Of a DNA stretch of 64,000 nucleotides, positions 16,735 to 25,073 are shown piece by piece. Numbering within the stretch: the stretch's first letter is position 1; the number at the start of each line of letters is the position of its first letter. The notes under the pieces are model-generated. The model did not search any database, was not told the DNA's origin, and worked only from the letters and a program-made list of their open reading frames with translations. A program made the position numbers and the translations under genes. The stretch comes from Paenibacillus sp. YN15 (GTDB lineage Bacteria > Bacillota > Bacilli > Paenibacillales > NBRC-103111): contig NZ_QMFA01000037.1 of the NCBI RefSeq assembly GCF_003285005.1, positions 1 to 64,000 of the forward strand. The letters run 5' to 3'.

Positions 16735-16870
16735 ATGGATCTTTTGGAGGAAATAAAGCGGAATTTTGCGGTGCCATGCGGAGCGCAATTCATTCTTTCT
16801 GCTCGGTCCTCTCACGCAAATTCCCCTGATGCCTAACAGGCGAAGTTTGCCTGTCCAACATCAGGGGAAT
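16735..16870 (+). pseudogene. decayed remnant of a KDPG-aldolase gene
   Basis: Three blocks are collinear with the intact aldolase gene at 51563. Block 1 (16735-16775) keeps a ribosome site, ATG and codons for MDLLEEIKRNFAV. Block 2 (16779-16801) encodes GAQFILS, matching residues 83-89. Block 3 (about 16806-16870) matches codons 146-166 (LPQIPLMPTGGVGLSNIGE), with a one-base insertion. The segments between are deleted, so about 75% of the gene is gone. Many differences in block 1 are third-position changes, showing it once evolved as a functional paralog. It lies on the plus strand between two minus-strand modules. Confidence 0.85.
16820..16870. repeat. 51-bp near-perfect palindrome inside the aldolase remnant
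   Basis: ATTCCCCTGATG (16820-16831) pairs exactly with CATCAGGGGAAT (16859-16870); inside, ACAGGC (16836-16841) pairs with GCCTGT (16849-16854) around a GAAGTTT loop. The intact aldolase gene has only a weaker version of this symmetry. It lies 28 bases past the stop of the minus-strand regulator gene and may act as its transcription terminator or 3' stabiliser, although the following T run is short. Confidence 0.7.
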
Positions 16871-16873
16871 AGT

Positions 16874-16995
16874 TGTTTCGCAAATACAAACGATGCCCTA
16901 TCCCCTGGCCTGCTTCAGATACTGCTTGGGGGAGGTGCCGGTTTTCTGCTTGAATAAGGCGCAGAAATACGCCTCATTCATGATGCCCACCATGT
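16874..16995 (-). repeat. right copy of the 122-bp direct repeat bracketing module 1
   Basis: This is the native copy, formed by the 3' end of the regulator gene plus 24 downstream bases; the second copy is at 2341-2462 in the same orientation, 14,533 bases away, with one mismatch. Homologous recombination between the two would remove module 1 as a circle. Confidence 0.9.
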
Positions 16996-18508
16996 CGCAC
17001 AGCTCCTGGTTGGAATAGTTTTTGGCTTTGAGCAGCTCCACCGCCAGCTCGATCTTTTTGCGGTTGATATAGTCCACCAGGCTCTCCTTCATTTCCTTTT
17101 TGAACAGGGTGCTGAAATAGGCGGGAGCCAGGTTCACCTGCTTGGCGATAATTTGCAGGGACAGCCGCTCCGTCAGGTTTGCCTCAATATATTCCACGGC
17201 TTTGGCAATATCCGGCCGCAGGGCGGTGTCCCTTGCCGTCAGCTTCCGCGCAAGATGGCTGTATATCAGCTCCATTTGCTCCGGCAAAGACATATCTGTC
17301 AGGTCGTCCTCCAGCAGCTCATCGGCCGATTGCTTCCAGCGGTCCAGCTGATTGTGGGCGGAGGCGAGAAATTCCTTCAGCAGACCGGTCATCAGCTGTC
17401 TCGGCAGCCGCTCCCTGCAGGCTTGCTCCATAATGGCCTGGAGCCGCCCACGCAGCTCCCCCACATCGTCAAACTCCCGGTGAAACAGCATCAGCAGCTC
17501 CTGCAGCTTCAGCCGGATGCCGCGTCCGTCCCTGGACCTTGGAGCAGCCGGGTGAAAGGGCGTCACCACGGTCTCCCCGTCGGAATAGTAATGCTCCCCG
17601 CAGGCTTCAAGCGCCTGGTTGTACGCGGGAGCGATTTCCCGCCAGCCTACTGCCGTCGGACTGATGCCAATGGAAACCGGCTGCTTCAAATAGGTGCGGA
17701 TATTGCCGGCAACCGCCTGGGCAACGTTCCAGAACCGTTGTTCATTTTCCTTGGCGCTGGGACTGTGCGGCCAGCCCAAAAATCCGATGAACCGGCCTCT
17801 CTCCAAATGGCAGGCGATATTGGAGCCGTATTGCCCCAGGGTCTCCTCGATAATATTCAGGATGCCGTATTTCAATATACTCTGGTCCGACAGCGGATAT
17901 TGGTTGATAAAGTTGGAATAATGATCCATCTCGATCACCAGGCAGCAATAGGTATGCTCAAACAACTGCATGTCATAGCTGGCCATAATCTCCTCGGCCT
18001 GGCCAAATCTGGCTTCACCCTGGAGCAATTCCCGCAGCAGCTGCTTGAACACTCTGTGGCGGTTCTTCACAATGGACATATCCAGCTTGCGCAAATGCTC
18101 TTCCTTCTCCCTGGCCTGCCGGATGCAGAGTCCCGCCTTGTTCATGGCCCGCAGCAATTCCTCTTCGTCCAACGGGACCTTGACAATGTAATCCGATACG
18201 CCCATTTGAATGGCGCGTTTGGCATAGTGGAAATCGGAATAGGCGGTTAGGATCACATATTCCGTTCGCGGCAGAAGCTTCTGCATTTCCCCGATCATGG
18301 CAATGCCGTCCATTTCGGGCATCCGGATGTCGGTGATTACCAGATCCGGCTGCTGCTGCCGTACCATCTGAAGCGCTTCCACTCCAGAATAGGCAGCTCC
18401 CTGGAGAATAAAATTGCTGTTTACAGCGCACAGCTCCGCGAAGAACAGCTGAAGCCGCTGGATAATCAATTCTTCATCATCCACGATCAGGCAGCGAATA
18501 GGGTTCAT
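16898..18508 (-). CDS. AraC-type response regulator (YesN-like), module 2
   Basis: The 536-aa protein has a receiver domain with phospho-acceptor Asp60 (VITDIRMPEMDG) and the switch Lys in DYIVKVPLDEEE, a central region, and a C-terminal AraC DNA-binding domain ending in CALFKQKTGTSPKQYLKQA. The ATG at 18508 is chosen because GGGAGGGG lies seven bases upstream and the receiver starts there; longer forms add an unrelated 54-residue leader. It overlaps the kinase gene by 32 bases. Its last 32 codons are duplicated at 2341-2462. Confidence 0.92.
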   Translation of the reverse strand: MNPIRCLIVDDEELIIQRLQLFFAELCAVNSNFILQGAAYSGVEALQMVRQQQPDLVITDIRMPEMDGIAMIGEMQKLLPRTEYVILTAYSDFHYAKRAIQMGVSDYIVKVPLDEEELLRAMNKAGLCIRQAREKEEHLRKLDMSIVKNRHRVFKQLLRELLQGEARFGQAEEIMASYDMQLFEHTYCCLVIEMDHYSNFINQYPLSDQSILKYGILNIIEETLGQYGSNIACHLERGRFIGFLGWPHSPSAKENEQRFWNVAQAVAGNIRTYLKQPVSIGISPTAVGWREIAPAYNQALEACGEHYYSDGETVVTPFHPAAPRSRDGRGIRLKLQELLMLFHREFDDVGELRGRLQAIMEQACRERLPRQLMTGLLKEFLASAHNQLDRWKQSADELLEDDLTDMSLPEQMELIYSHLARKLTARDTALRPDIAKAVEYIEANLTERLSLQIIAKQVNLAPAYFSTLFKKEMKESLVDYINRKKIELAVELLKAKNYSNQELCDMVGIMNEAYFCALFKQKTGTSPKQYLKQARG

Positions 18509-20264
18509 TGCCCGTCCCCTCCCTTGGGATAGTAGGAAATTCCGCCCGGACACAAACACCCTTATGGGGGCCTCCGGTGATGCAAAGTCCATAGTCCGGG
18601 CCATAATGAAGCTTGATCCGGCCGTGAATATTGGCCAAGCCGATCCGGCTGCGGGGGTCCTGCTCCTCATCGGCCGCCTTGGGCTTAAGCAGCCCGGCCA
18701 GCTTCTCGCTGTCCATGCCGATGCCCCAGTCGGCTACCTCCACAACCACCCTGTCTTTTTCCCTGTAGGCCGCAATCCGGATCTCCCCTGCTTCCCGGCC
18801 GCCCTTGTAGCCATGGAAGATGCTGTTCTCCACGATGGGCTGAAGAAACATCCGGAACACCTTGAAATCCAGCAGTTCCGGATCAATTTCCTCCACCAGG
18901 GCAAAAACCTTGTTATAGCGAATATTTTGAATGATGACATAATTGCGCACGTTATGAAGCTCTTCCTGCAGCGATACCTTCTGGGCGGGATTCCTCACCC
19001 CGTATTCCAGAATGGAGATCAGCGAGCGGATCACCGGGTCTACCTTGTCCAGCTGGCCCAGCCGGACCACATTGCTGACCGCCCCCAGAGTATTGTACAA
19101 AAAATGGGGGTTGATCTGGGACTGGAGCACCTGAATCTCCAGTTTCTTCTGCTGCTCCTTATGCTCCTCCAGATGCCGGAACAAATCCGAAATCTGGAGC
19201 AGCATCTTATCGAAGGTCCGGGACAAATAGCCGAACTCGTCATTGCGCTGCATGGCCAGGCGCACATCCAGCCGCCCCTGCTCCACCTGCTTCATTTTGC
19301 CGATGAGGGCAAACACGGGCTTGCGGATATAGCGGGTGATGAATACGGAGGTCACCAGACTGAGCAAGAGGCCGATCAGGCTTAATTGTACAAAGTGGGC
19401 GTCGATTTGCCGGAGAATCTGGGCAAGCCTTGTGCCGTCGCTGACGGCAACCAGCAGCCAATTGTAGGTGGGGGAATGGAGCTTCACCACCAGCTTCTCC
19501 CCATTGGTCCCCCCGTCAGCTATAATCATGCTGCTGTTGGCGCTGATGATTTCTTCCATCTCCATCCCGCCGATGGTTTCGGGGATGCCGATGGTGTCCG
19601 GCACACCCGACTTCACACCGTTGGAATAAACCAGCACATTACCGCTGTAATCTGCGATGAATAGCTGAATTCGCTCCTGCTGATGAACCATCAGCAGCTT
19701 CTGGCTCAGATCGACTAAATTTAAATCTACGGCTATGACAAGGGAAGGATCATACCGGGATATGCGGGAGATGGTAATGGTCCAGCCGGAAAAACGGTTG
19801 TAATACAAAGAACTGATCTTGGTGCTGAAGTAACCGCCGTCAATAGAGTCGGCATAGATGGTTGTCAGCTCCGGCATAGGCTCATTGACGATCCGGGTAA
19901 CCGTCCGGCCGCCGAGAATGCTCAGGTTATCCCTGATGACGTAGACATTGGAAATATGCTGAAGATTCATCTCGTACAGCGTTTCCAGATGGCGGCCCAA
20001 CTGATTGTCCTGAATGCCGTCCTCTTCCTTGGCCTCCAGAAAGGATTCCACGGAGAACAGAATGGTCTGCATGGAGGAAAAGTTTAAGGTGAGGTACTCG
20101 TTTACCTTGGACAAAATTTGGCCGACGAATTCCTGCTCCCGGTTCGTCAGCTGCTTCTTTACAAAATGGGAGGATAGCTGTCCGATAATCAACACACAGA
20201 CCAGAACAAAGATCAGGCAGATCACAAACAATTTGAAGGTGAGACTGCTTGTTCGTCTTTTCAT
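18477..20264 (-). CDS. sensor histidine kinase (YesM-like), module 2
   Basis: The 595-aa membrane protein has a transmembrane helix at about 12-32, an extracellular Cache-like domain, a second helix near 290, HAMP, and a His_kinase motif QSQINPHFLYNT near residue 386. The ATPase domain retains the N-box QPIVENSIFHGY, the G1 box VADWGIGM and the G2 box RIGLANIHGR, so it looks active. The start at 20264 has GGGAGG close upstream. It lies downstream of the binding-protein gene with a hairpin between them. The signal is probably the module 2 sugar. Confidence 0.92.
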   Translation of the reverse strand: MKRRTSSLTFKLFVICLIFVLVCVLIIGQLSSHFVKKQLTNREQEFVGQILSKVNEYLTLNFSSMQTILFSVESFLEAKEEDGIQDNQLGRHLETLYEMNLQHISNVYVIRDNLSILGGRTVTRIVNEPMPELTTIYADSIDGGYFSTKISSLYYNRFSGWTITISRISRYDPSLVIAVDLNLVDLSQKLLMVHQQERIQLFIADYSGNVLVYSNGVKSGVPDTIGIPETIGGMEMEEIISANSSMIIADGGTNGEKLVVKLHSPTYNWLLVAVSDGTRLAQILRQIDAHFVQLSLIGLLLSLVTSVFITRYIRKPVFALIGKMKQVEQGRLDVRLAMQRNDEFGYLSRTFDKMLLQISDLFRHLEEHKEQQKKLEIQVLQSQINPHFLYNTLGAVSNVVRLGQLDKVDPVIRSLISILEYGVRNPAQKVSLQEELHNVRNYVIIQNIRYNKVFALVEEIDPELLDFKVFRMFLQPIVENSIFHGYKGGREAGEIRIAAYREKDRVVVEVADWGIGMDSEKLAGLLKPKAADEEQDPRSRIGLANIHGRIKLHYGPDYGLCITGGPHKGVCVRAEFPTIPREGTGNEPYSLPDRG

Positions 20265-20319
20265 GGTTCCTCCCGGTGGATTGTGGCTGCTGCTGCGATA
20301 AAGCGCAAACAATGGCAAT

Positions 20320-20348
20320 AGCAGCGGGAGGACAGCCCTCCCGCCGCT
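20320..20348 (-). other. intercistronic hairpin between binding-protein and kinase genes
   Basis: AGCGGCGGGAGG and CCTCCCGCTGCT form a stem on the minus strand with a five-base loop. No good T run follows. Such hairpins downstream of binding-protein genes often stabilise the upstream transcript and lower expression of the next gene, which would suit a high-level lipoprotein followed by a low-level kinase. Confidence 0.55.
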
Positions 20349-20356
20349 ATAACCTG

Positions 20357-21970
20357 TTACTTTATAACCCCCTGCTCCTTCAGCTGCTTCATGACATTTT
20401 CCTCATATTCCTTCAGCTTGTAGGTCTTTTCCAGAGTCTGCACATAATTATCCCATTGGCTGATGGGCTCCCGGCCATAGATGAATTTCAACAGCGCTTC
20501 ATTAATGAATTTCTTCCGGTCCTGATACAGACTGTCGCTCTCATCGGGGACCAAATAGACGCTGGGTTTGGGCGAGATGCTGTATTTCAGGTTGGTCTGG
20601 TGAACGGCGGATGTAAATTCCAGCTTCTTAAAGTTATAATACAAGGCATCGGCAGCCCTGCGGGGCAGCTTGTAGTGGTTCACATAGTGTTTTGCTTCCT
20701 GCACGGCCTTCTCCGGCGTAAGCCGGACAACCTCTTTTTTCTCATTATAATCCCAGAAGATTCCTTTGTCACCATAAGCAAAATACGGATAGGCCTCCTC
20801 ATCTGCATACCAGTATTCCAGCAGGGCCAGAATCCGCTTGACCTTTTCCGGGTCCTGGGCGGCCTTCTTGGAAATGACCCACATGTTGCTCTGGAAAGCC
20901 ATTTCGCCAAGAATTTGCTTGCCGTCAGGCCCTTTTACCGGTGCCATAGAAATCCACTCAGGAGTTTCACCGCTGACTTCAATTATTTTTGTGGGATTAT
21001 CCATCATTCTCCAATCCGATACCGATATTCCAATTTTACCCTTCTGAATTTTCTCTCCCGTTGTCGCCAGAGTCACCCAGTCGGGATCAATGACCTTCTC
21101 CGTCACCATCCGGTTAATATAGGTGACCGCCTCCTTCATGCGGGGATCGGTGTTGTGATTCACCAGCTTCCCGTCCACAATATCAATCTTGTGGGGATTG
21201 ACGCCGAACAGCCACATAATGGCGTTCAGTCCCAGTCCCTGAACAGCGGTGTTGGAGATATCCCCGTCCTTGGGAACTCCGCCGACAAACCCGTAGGTAT
21301 CGTCCTTCCCGTTCTTATCGGGATCATTGAAGGTAAACGCCTTCATGACCTGGAACAGCTCTTCGGTTGTAGTGGGAACCTGCAGATTAAGGTTTTTCAG
21401 CCAGTCATTGCGGATCCACCATCCGGCAATTCCGCTGACAAGCTCCAGGCCGGGGGTGCCGATGGTTTTGCCCTTGAATTTGAGCGCATCCCATTGATCC
21501 TGGGAAAAGTACTTTTGCAGCTTGGGGAACTGATCCAGATAGCCGTCCAGCTCGGCAATCAATCCATCCTGATAATACTTGATGGCATCGGTCCGGTTAT
21601 TGAAGAAGATCATGTCGGGAATGTCTCCGGAAGCAAGCAGCGTATTCAGCTTGGCGATGTCCTCGCCGGCAATGGGAATGGTCATTTGCAGATCGATGTT
21701 CACGGCGTTCTCCAGCATTTGCCGCTGGATGTCCTGCTCGCGGGCGGGCAGCGGAGTGCCGCCGCCGATCCAGCTGCCTGCATTGTACATGTTAAGGGTC
21801 ATTTTCTTGGCAAAGGGATTATCGGGCTGAGTTGTTCCCCCGGCAGTGCTGGAGGCCGCCGTCGGATCGGCTCCCTTGGAGTCCCCGTTACCGCTGCAGG
21901 CGCTGAGTACAGGCAAAATCGCACATAATGACACAATCATCGTGTTTCTGAAACGCTTTCCTTTAAACAT
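20357..21970 (-). CDS. extracellular sugar-binding lipoprotein, module 2
   Basis: The 537-aa protein starts at the ATG at 21970 (AAGGGGAG six bases upstream; the ATG two codons earlier is too close). The signal ends in a lipobox VLSAC near residue 24. It has the family-1 solute-binding fold and the NDPDKNGKDDTYGF loop. It delivers sugar to the permease pair encoded just upstream in the operon. Confidence 0.92.
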   Translation of the reverse strand: MFKGKRFRNTMIVSLCAILPVLSACSGNGDSKGADPTAASSTAGGTTQPDNPFAKKMTLNMYNAGSWIGGGTPLPAREQDIQRQMLENAVNIDLQMTIPIAGEDIAKLNTLLASGDIPDMIFFNNRTDAIKYYQDGLIAELDGYLDQFPKLQKYFSQDQWDALKFKGKTIGTPGLELVSGIAGWWIRNDWLKNLNLQVPTTTEELFQVMKAFTFNDPDKNGKDDTYGFVGGVPKDGDISNTAVQGLGLNAIMWLFGVNPHKIDIVDGKLVNHNTDPRMKEAVTYINRMVTEKVIDPDWVTLATTGEKIQKGKIGISVSDWRMMDNPTKIIEVSGETPEWISMAPVKGPDGKQILGEMAFQSNMWVISKKAAQDPEKVKRILALLEYWYADEEAYPYFAYGDKGIFWDYNEKKEVVRLTPEKAVQEAKHYVNHYKLPRRAADALYYNFKKLEFTSAVHQTNLKYSISPKPSVYLVPDESDSLYQDRKKFINEALLKFIYGREPISQWDNYVQTLEKTYKLKEYEENVMKQLKEQGVIK

Positions 21971-22036
21971 GCACATCTCCCCTTTTTTTAATCATAGTGG
22001 AATATAATGAAGAAGGTCAATGCCGGTGAAGCGGCA

Positions 22037-22915
22037 TCATCCTTTTACTGCCCCAAGCATGGCTCCTTTGGTAAAATACTTCTGGATAAACGGATACACC
22101 AGCAGGATTGGAACGGTGGTCAAGACGACAGCCGCCATCTTGATGGCGTGGGAGCTTACCAGACGATCGTCGCCGTACTGGTTGATCTCCGCGTTCTGCT
22201 GCTGCACGCTGAGGAGAATGGTGCGCAGCACTACCTGCAGGGGATTCAGCTCAGGCTTGCTGATATACAATACCCCGTCAAAATAGCTGTTCCAATGAAA
22301 TACCATATAGAACAGGCCTACGGTGGCCATAACAGGCATGGTCAAGGGAAATACAATGCGGGCCATGGTCTGCAATTCACCTGCACCGTCTACCTTGGCG
22401 GATTCCTCGATTTCGGGGGGCAGCTGCTCAAAGAAGCTTTTCATAATAATCACGTTGAAGGCCCCAACCAGGCCGGGAACAATCAGGGCCCAGATGGTGT
22501 TAGTAAGCCCCAGGCTCTGCACCACCAGATAGGTGGGAATCATGCCCCCGCTGAACAGCATGGTGAACACGATGTAGAACATGAAGACAGATCTTCCCGG
22601 CAGCATCTTCTTGGATAAGGGATACGCGGTCATGAAGGTAATCAGCAGATTAAGCGCCGTGCCCACAATCGTGCGGAACAGCGTAACCTTATAGGCTTGA
22701 TCCAGAGCATAGCTTTCCCGGAACATCTCCCTGTAGGCATTCCATGTTACGGTATCGGGAAACAGGACAATTCCTTTACGCACGACCTCCGATTCCGGAG
22801 ACATGGAAATTACAATTACATAATAAAAGGGAAACAGGCAGGCGACGGCAAGCAAGGCCAGCACTGCATAATTGATAATCTTGGCGATTTTTTCACCGGG
22901 TGTGAGGTATTCCAT
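22037..22915 (-). CDS. carbohydrate ABC transporter permease, LplC/YtcP type, module 2
   Basis: The 292-aa protein has six helices, the EAA loop EESAKVDGAGELQTMARIVFP, and the typical C-terminus YPFIQKYFTKGAMLGAVKG. GGAGGAG lies upstream of the ATG. It pairs with the LplB-type permease whose gene ends 18 bases before. Confidence 0.93.
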   Translation of the reverse strand: MEYLTPGEKIAKIINYAVLALLAVACLFPFYYVIVISMSPESEVVRKGIVLFPDTVTWNAYREMFRESYALDQAYKVTLFRTIVGTALNLLITFMTAYPLSKKMLPGRSVFMFYIVFTMLFSGGMIPTYLVVQSLGLTNTIWALIVPGLVGAFNVIIMKSFFEQLPPEIEESAKVDGAGELQTMARIVFPLTMPVMATVGLFYMVFHWNSYFDGVLYISKPELNPLQVVLRTILLSVQQQNAEINQYGDDRLVSSHAIKMAAVVLTTVPILLVYPFIQKYFTKGAMLGAVKG

Positions 22916-22933
22916 GAGGCCTCTCCTCCTTCG

Positions 22934-23884
22934 TCACCAGATTTGTCCGTCGAATTTCTTGGCCAGTTCATTGGCGCCTACCACCAGCACCAGTCCGATC
23001 AGGGATTTGAACATGCCCACTGCCGTAGCAATCCCCATCTGCAGCCGCTGCACACCCTCCCGGTAGACCCATGTATCAATAATGTCGATCTTCTCCTGGT
23101 TGAAGACGTTGGCCATCATAAAGATTTGATCGAAGCCTGCGTCCAGGATATGACTCAGCTTGATAATCAACAGCACAATGATGACATTGCGGATGCCCGG
23201 CAAGGTGACATGCCAGATCTGCCTCCACTTGGAAGCGCCGTCCATCCGGGCGGACTCGTACAGACTGGGATCAATGCCCGCCAGCGCGGCCAGATAGAGA
23301 ATGGCGCCCCAGCCGATCTCCTTCCAAATATCTGAAGCGACCACCAGAAACCGGGCCCAGTTGGGAGACGTCAGAAAGGAAATGCTGTCATAACCCATCT
23401 GCTTCAGAACAATATTGACCACCCCCTCGCCGGGGGAAAGCAGAGCCAGCATAAGACCATAGACAATGACCCATGACAGAAAATGGGGCAGGTAGGTGAT
23501 GGTTTGGACGATCCGCTTGAACCACTGTCTGTTTATTTCATTGAGCATAAGGGCAAGGATTACCGGAGCGGAAAATCCGAACAACAGCTTATACAGGGAA
23601 ATGAGTACGGTATTTTCAATCAGGTCCCAGAAATAGGCGCCCTCGAAGAACTGGTTGAAGTTGGCCATCCCCACCCAAGGGCTGTCCCAGAAGCCCAACA
23701 CCACATTGTACTTCTTGAAGGCCAGAATCAAGCCCAGCATGGGAATATATTTGAAGATGGTAAAGTAGGCCAGACCCGGAACAAGCAGCAAATACATGAT
23801 CTTATACCGGCGAATGACGCGCAGCAGCCTCCTTAGCAAACCCTGCTTCACCCGCTGTTTTTCGGTTGCCAAGGCGACATTCAT
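22934..23884 (-). CDS. carbohydrate ABC transporter permease, LplB/YteP type, module 2
   Basis: The 316-aa protein has a basic N-terminus, six helices, the family strings LLVPGLAYFTIFKYIPMLGL and YESARMDGASKWRQIWHVTLP, and ends AKKFDGQIW. Its ATG overlaps the stop of the preceding dehydratase gene (ATGA), showing translational coupling of catabolism and import in one operon. Confidence 0.93.
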   Translation of the reverse strand: MNVALATEKQRVKQGLLRRLLRVIRRYKIMYLLLVPGLAYFTIFKYIPMLGLILAFKKYNVVLGFWDSPWVGMANFNQFFEGAYFWDLIENTVLISLYKLLFGFSAPVILALMLNEINRQWFKRIVQTITYLPHFLSWVIVYGLMLALLSPGEGVVNIVLKQMGYDSISFLTSPNWARFLVVASDIWKEIGWGAILYLAALAGIDPSLYESARMDGASKWRQIWHVTLPGIRNVIIVLLIIKLSHILDAGFDQIFMMANVFNQEKIDIIDTWVYREGVQRLQMGIATAVGMFKSLIGLVLVVGANELAKKFDGQIW

Positions 23885-25068
23885 TTGCCTTCCCCCTCCT
23901 TAAAGGAACCGGTTACAAACGGCTTTAAGGCCAGCTCATCGATTTCCACACCGAGCCCGGGAACATCGGGCACTGTCAGGTGGTCCTTCTCCAGCCGGAA
24001 TGCGGCCTGGGAATAAGGGCTGCAGCTCTTCAGCGCATTGGGCTGGTATTCATAGAGCAGGAAATTGGAGACGGCAGCCGACACATGAATGGAAGCGGCG
24101 TGGCCGATGGCCTGGTGGGCGCTGAGATGGGGGGCAAACATGAGATGGTGGGCCTCTGCCAAGGCGGCAATCCGCATCATCTCCGTTATTCCGTTGCGCC
24201 CCATGTCCGGCTGAACCACCTCCACCGCCCCGGAGACGATCCATTCCCGGAAGGTATAGATGGTGCGCAGCGGCTCTCCCACTGCAATCGCCACATCTAC
24301 AGCCTCTGCCAGCTTGCGGTGGCCGGGAAGGTCCTCGAAGGTGAGAGGCGTTTCAAAGAACAGGGCGTCCATCTCGCCAAGCTCTCTTCCCAGCGTATAG
24401 GCCTCGGTATGGTTCAGCTTCCCGTGGGCGTCATACATCAGTTCCAGCTGATCCGCATTATAGGTGCGGCGAAGCGCATGGAGCAGCTCCAGGTCCTTGG
24501 TCTTGCCTTGCCCGAAGGTATGGATTTTGACGGCGCGGAAGCCTTCTTCCTTGATCCGCGCCACACTCTCCAGCTTCTCCTCCACAGTGGCTCCCGGAAC
24601 GCTGGAGCAATAGCACCGCAGCCGATCCCGGTATTTGCCGCCCAGAAGCATGCAGACGGGAAGCCCCAGAGCCTTGCCCTTTATGTCCCAGAAGGCAATA
24701 TCCAGCCCGGCCATGGCGTCGACCAGATATCCTCCCGTGTAGCCCCGCTCCCGCAGCGTATCCAGCATTTTGTCCCACAGCACTTGATTTTGCAGAGGAT
24801 TCTCCCCCAGTGCCAAGGGGGCCAGATGATGCTTCAGGATGGCCAGCGCAACCTCCGGATTGGTGGGCGCCAGAATCTCTCCCCAGCCCTCCACCCCTTC
24901 ATCGGTGGTCACCTTCACAAATACGGTTTCCGCATGGGTGGAATATATGCAGGAGCGTCTGCCCTCGTTAATATAATAGTCCTTGGTAAGAAAACGTCTA
25001 TTGGCTGTACTGGCCGGCTTCGCCGGGGGCAGCTTGACGATAAAGCCCTCGATACTGGTAATTTTCAT
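23881..25068 (-). CDS. enolase-superfamily sugar-acid dehydratase (mandelate racemase/muconate lactonizing type)
   Basis: The 395-aa protein has the N-terminal capping domain (1-130) and a modified TIM barrel. Visible active-site residues are Lys181 with His183 (AVKIHT), Mg ligands Asp213 (YDAHG), Glu239 (FFETPL) and Glu265 (VGEPL), and the acid/base dyad of the mandelate racemase subgroup, Asp288 (VQPDMGRNG) and His314 (FAPHLSAH). Such enzymes abstract the proton next to a carboxylate and commonly dehydrate aldonic acids to 2-keto-3-deoxy acids. Location beside an aldose epimerase and a dehydrogenase supports that role. The ATG at 25068 is chosen over a GTG nine bases upstream because of the AGGTG site. 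The specific substrate (rhamnonate, fuconate, galactonate) is not resolved. Confidence 0.85.
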   Translation of the reverse strand: MKITSIEGFIVKLPPAKPASTANRRFLTKDYYINEGRRSCIYSTHAETVFVKVTTDEGVEGWGEILAPTNPEVALAILKHHLAPLALGENPLQNQVLWDKMLDTLRERGYTGGYLVDAMAGLDIAFWDIKGKALGLPVCMLLGGKYRDRLRCYCSSVPGATVEEKLESVARIKEEGFRAVKIHTFGQGKTKDLELLHALRRTYNADQLELMYDAHGKLNHTEAYTLGRELGEMDALFFETPLTFEDLPGHRKLAEAVDVAIAVGEPLRTIYTFREWIVSGAVEVVQPDMGRNGITEMMRIAALAEAHHLMFAPHLSAHQAIGHAASIHVSAAVSNFLLYEYQPNALKSCSPYSQAAFRLEKDHLTVPDVPGLGVEIDELALKPFVTGSFKEGEGK

Positions 25069-25073
25069 TACGG

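Noticed and set aside
20249-21928. 559-codon open frame on the plus strand
   Set aside because: It mirrors the binding-protein gene of module 2, whose lipobox and family motifs are clear.
21940-21965. Sequence resembling a catabolite-responsive element (TGAAACGCTTTCC)
   Set aside because: It is one base short of the 14-base pattern and lies in the first codons of the binding-protein gene, where AAAGCGTTTC is explained by Lys-Arg-Phe codons.
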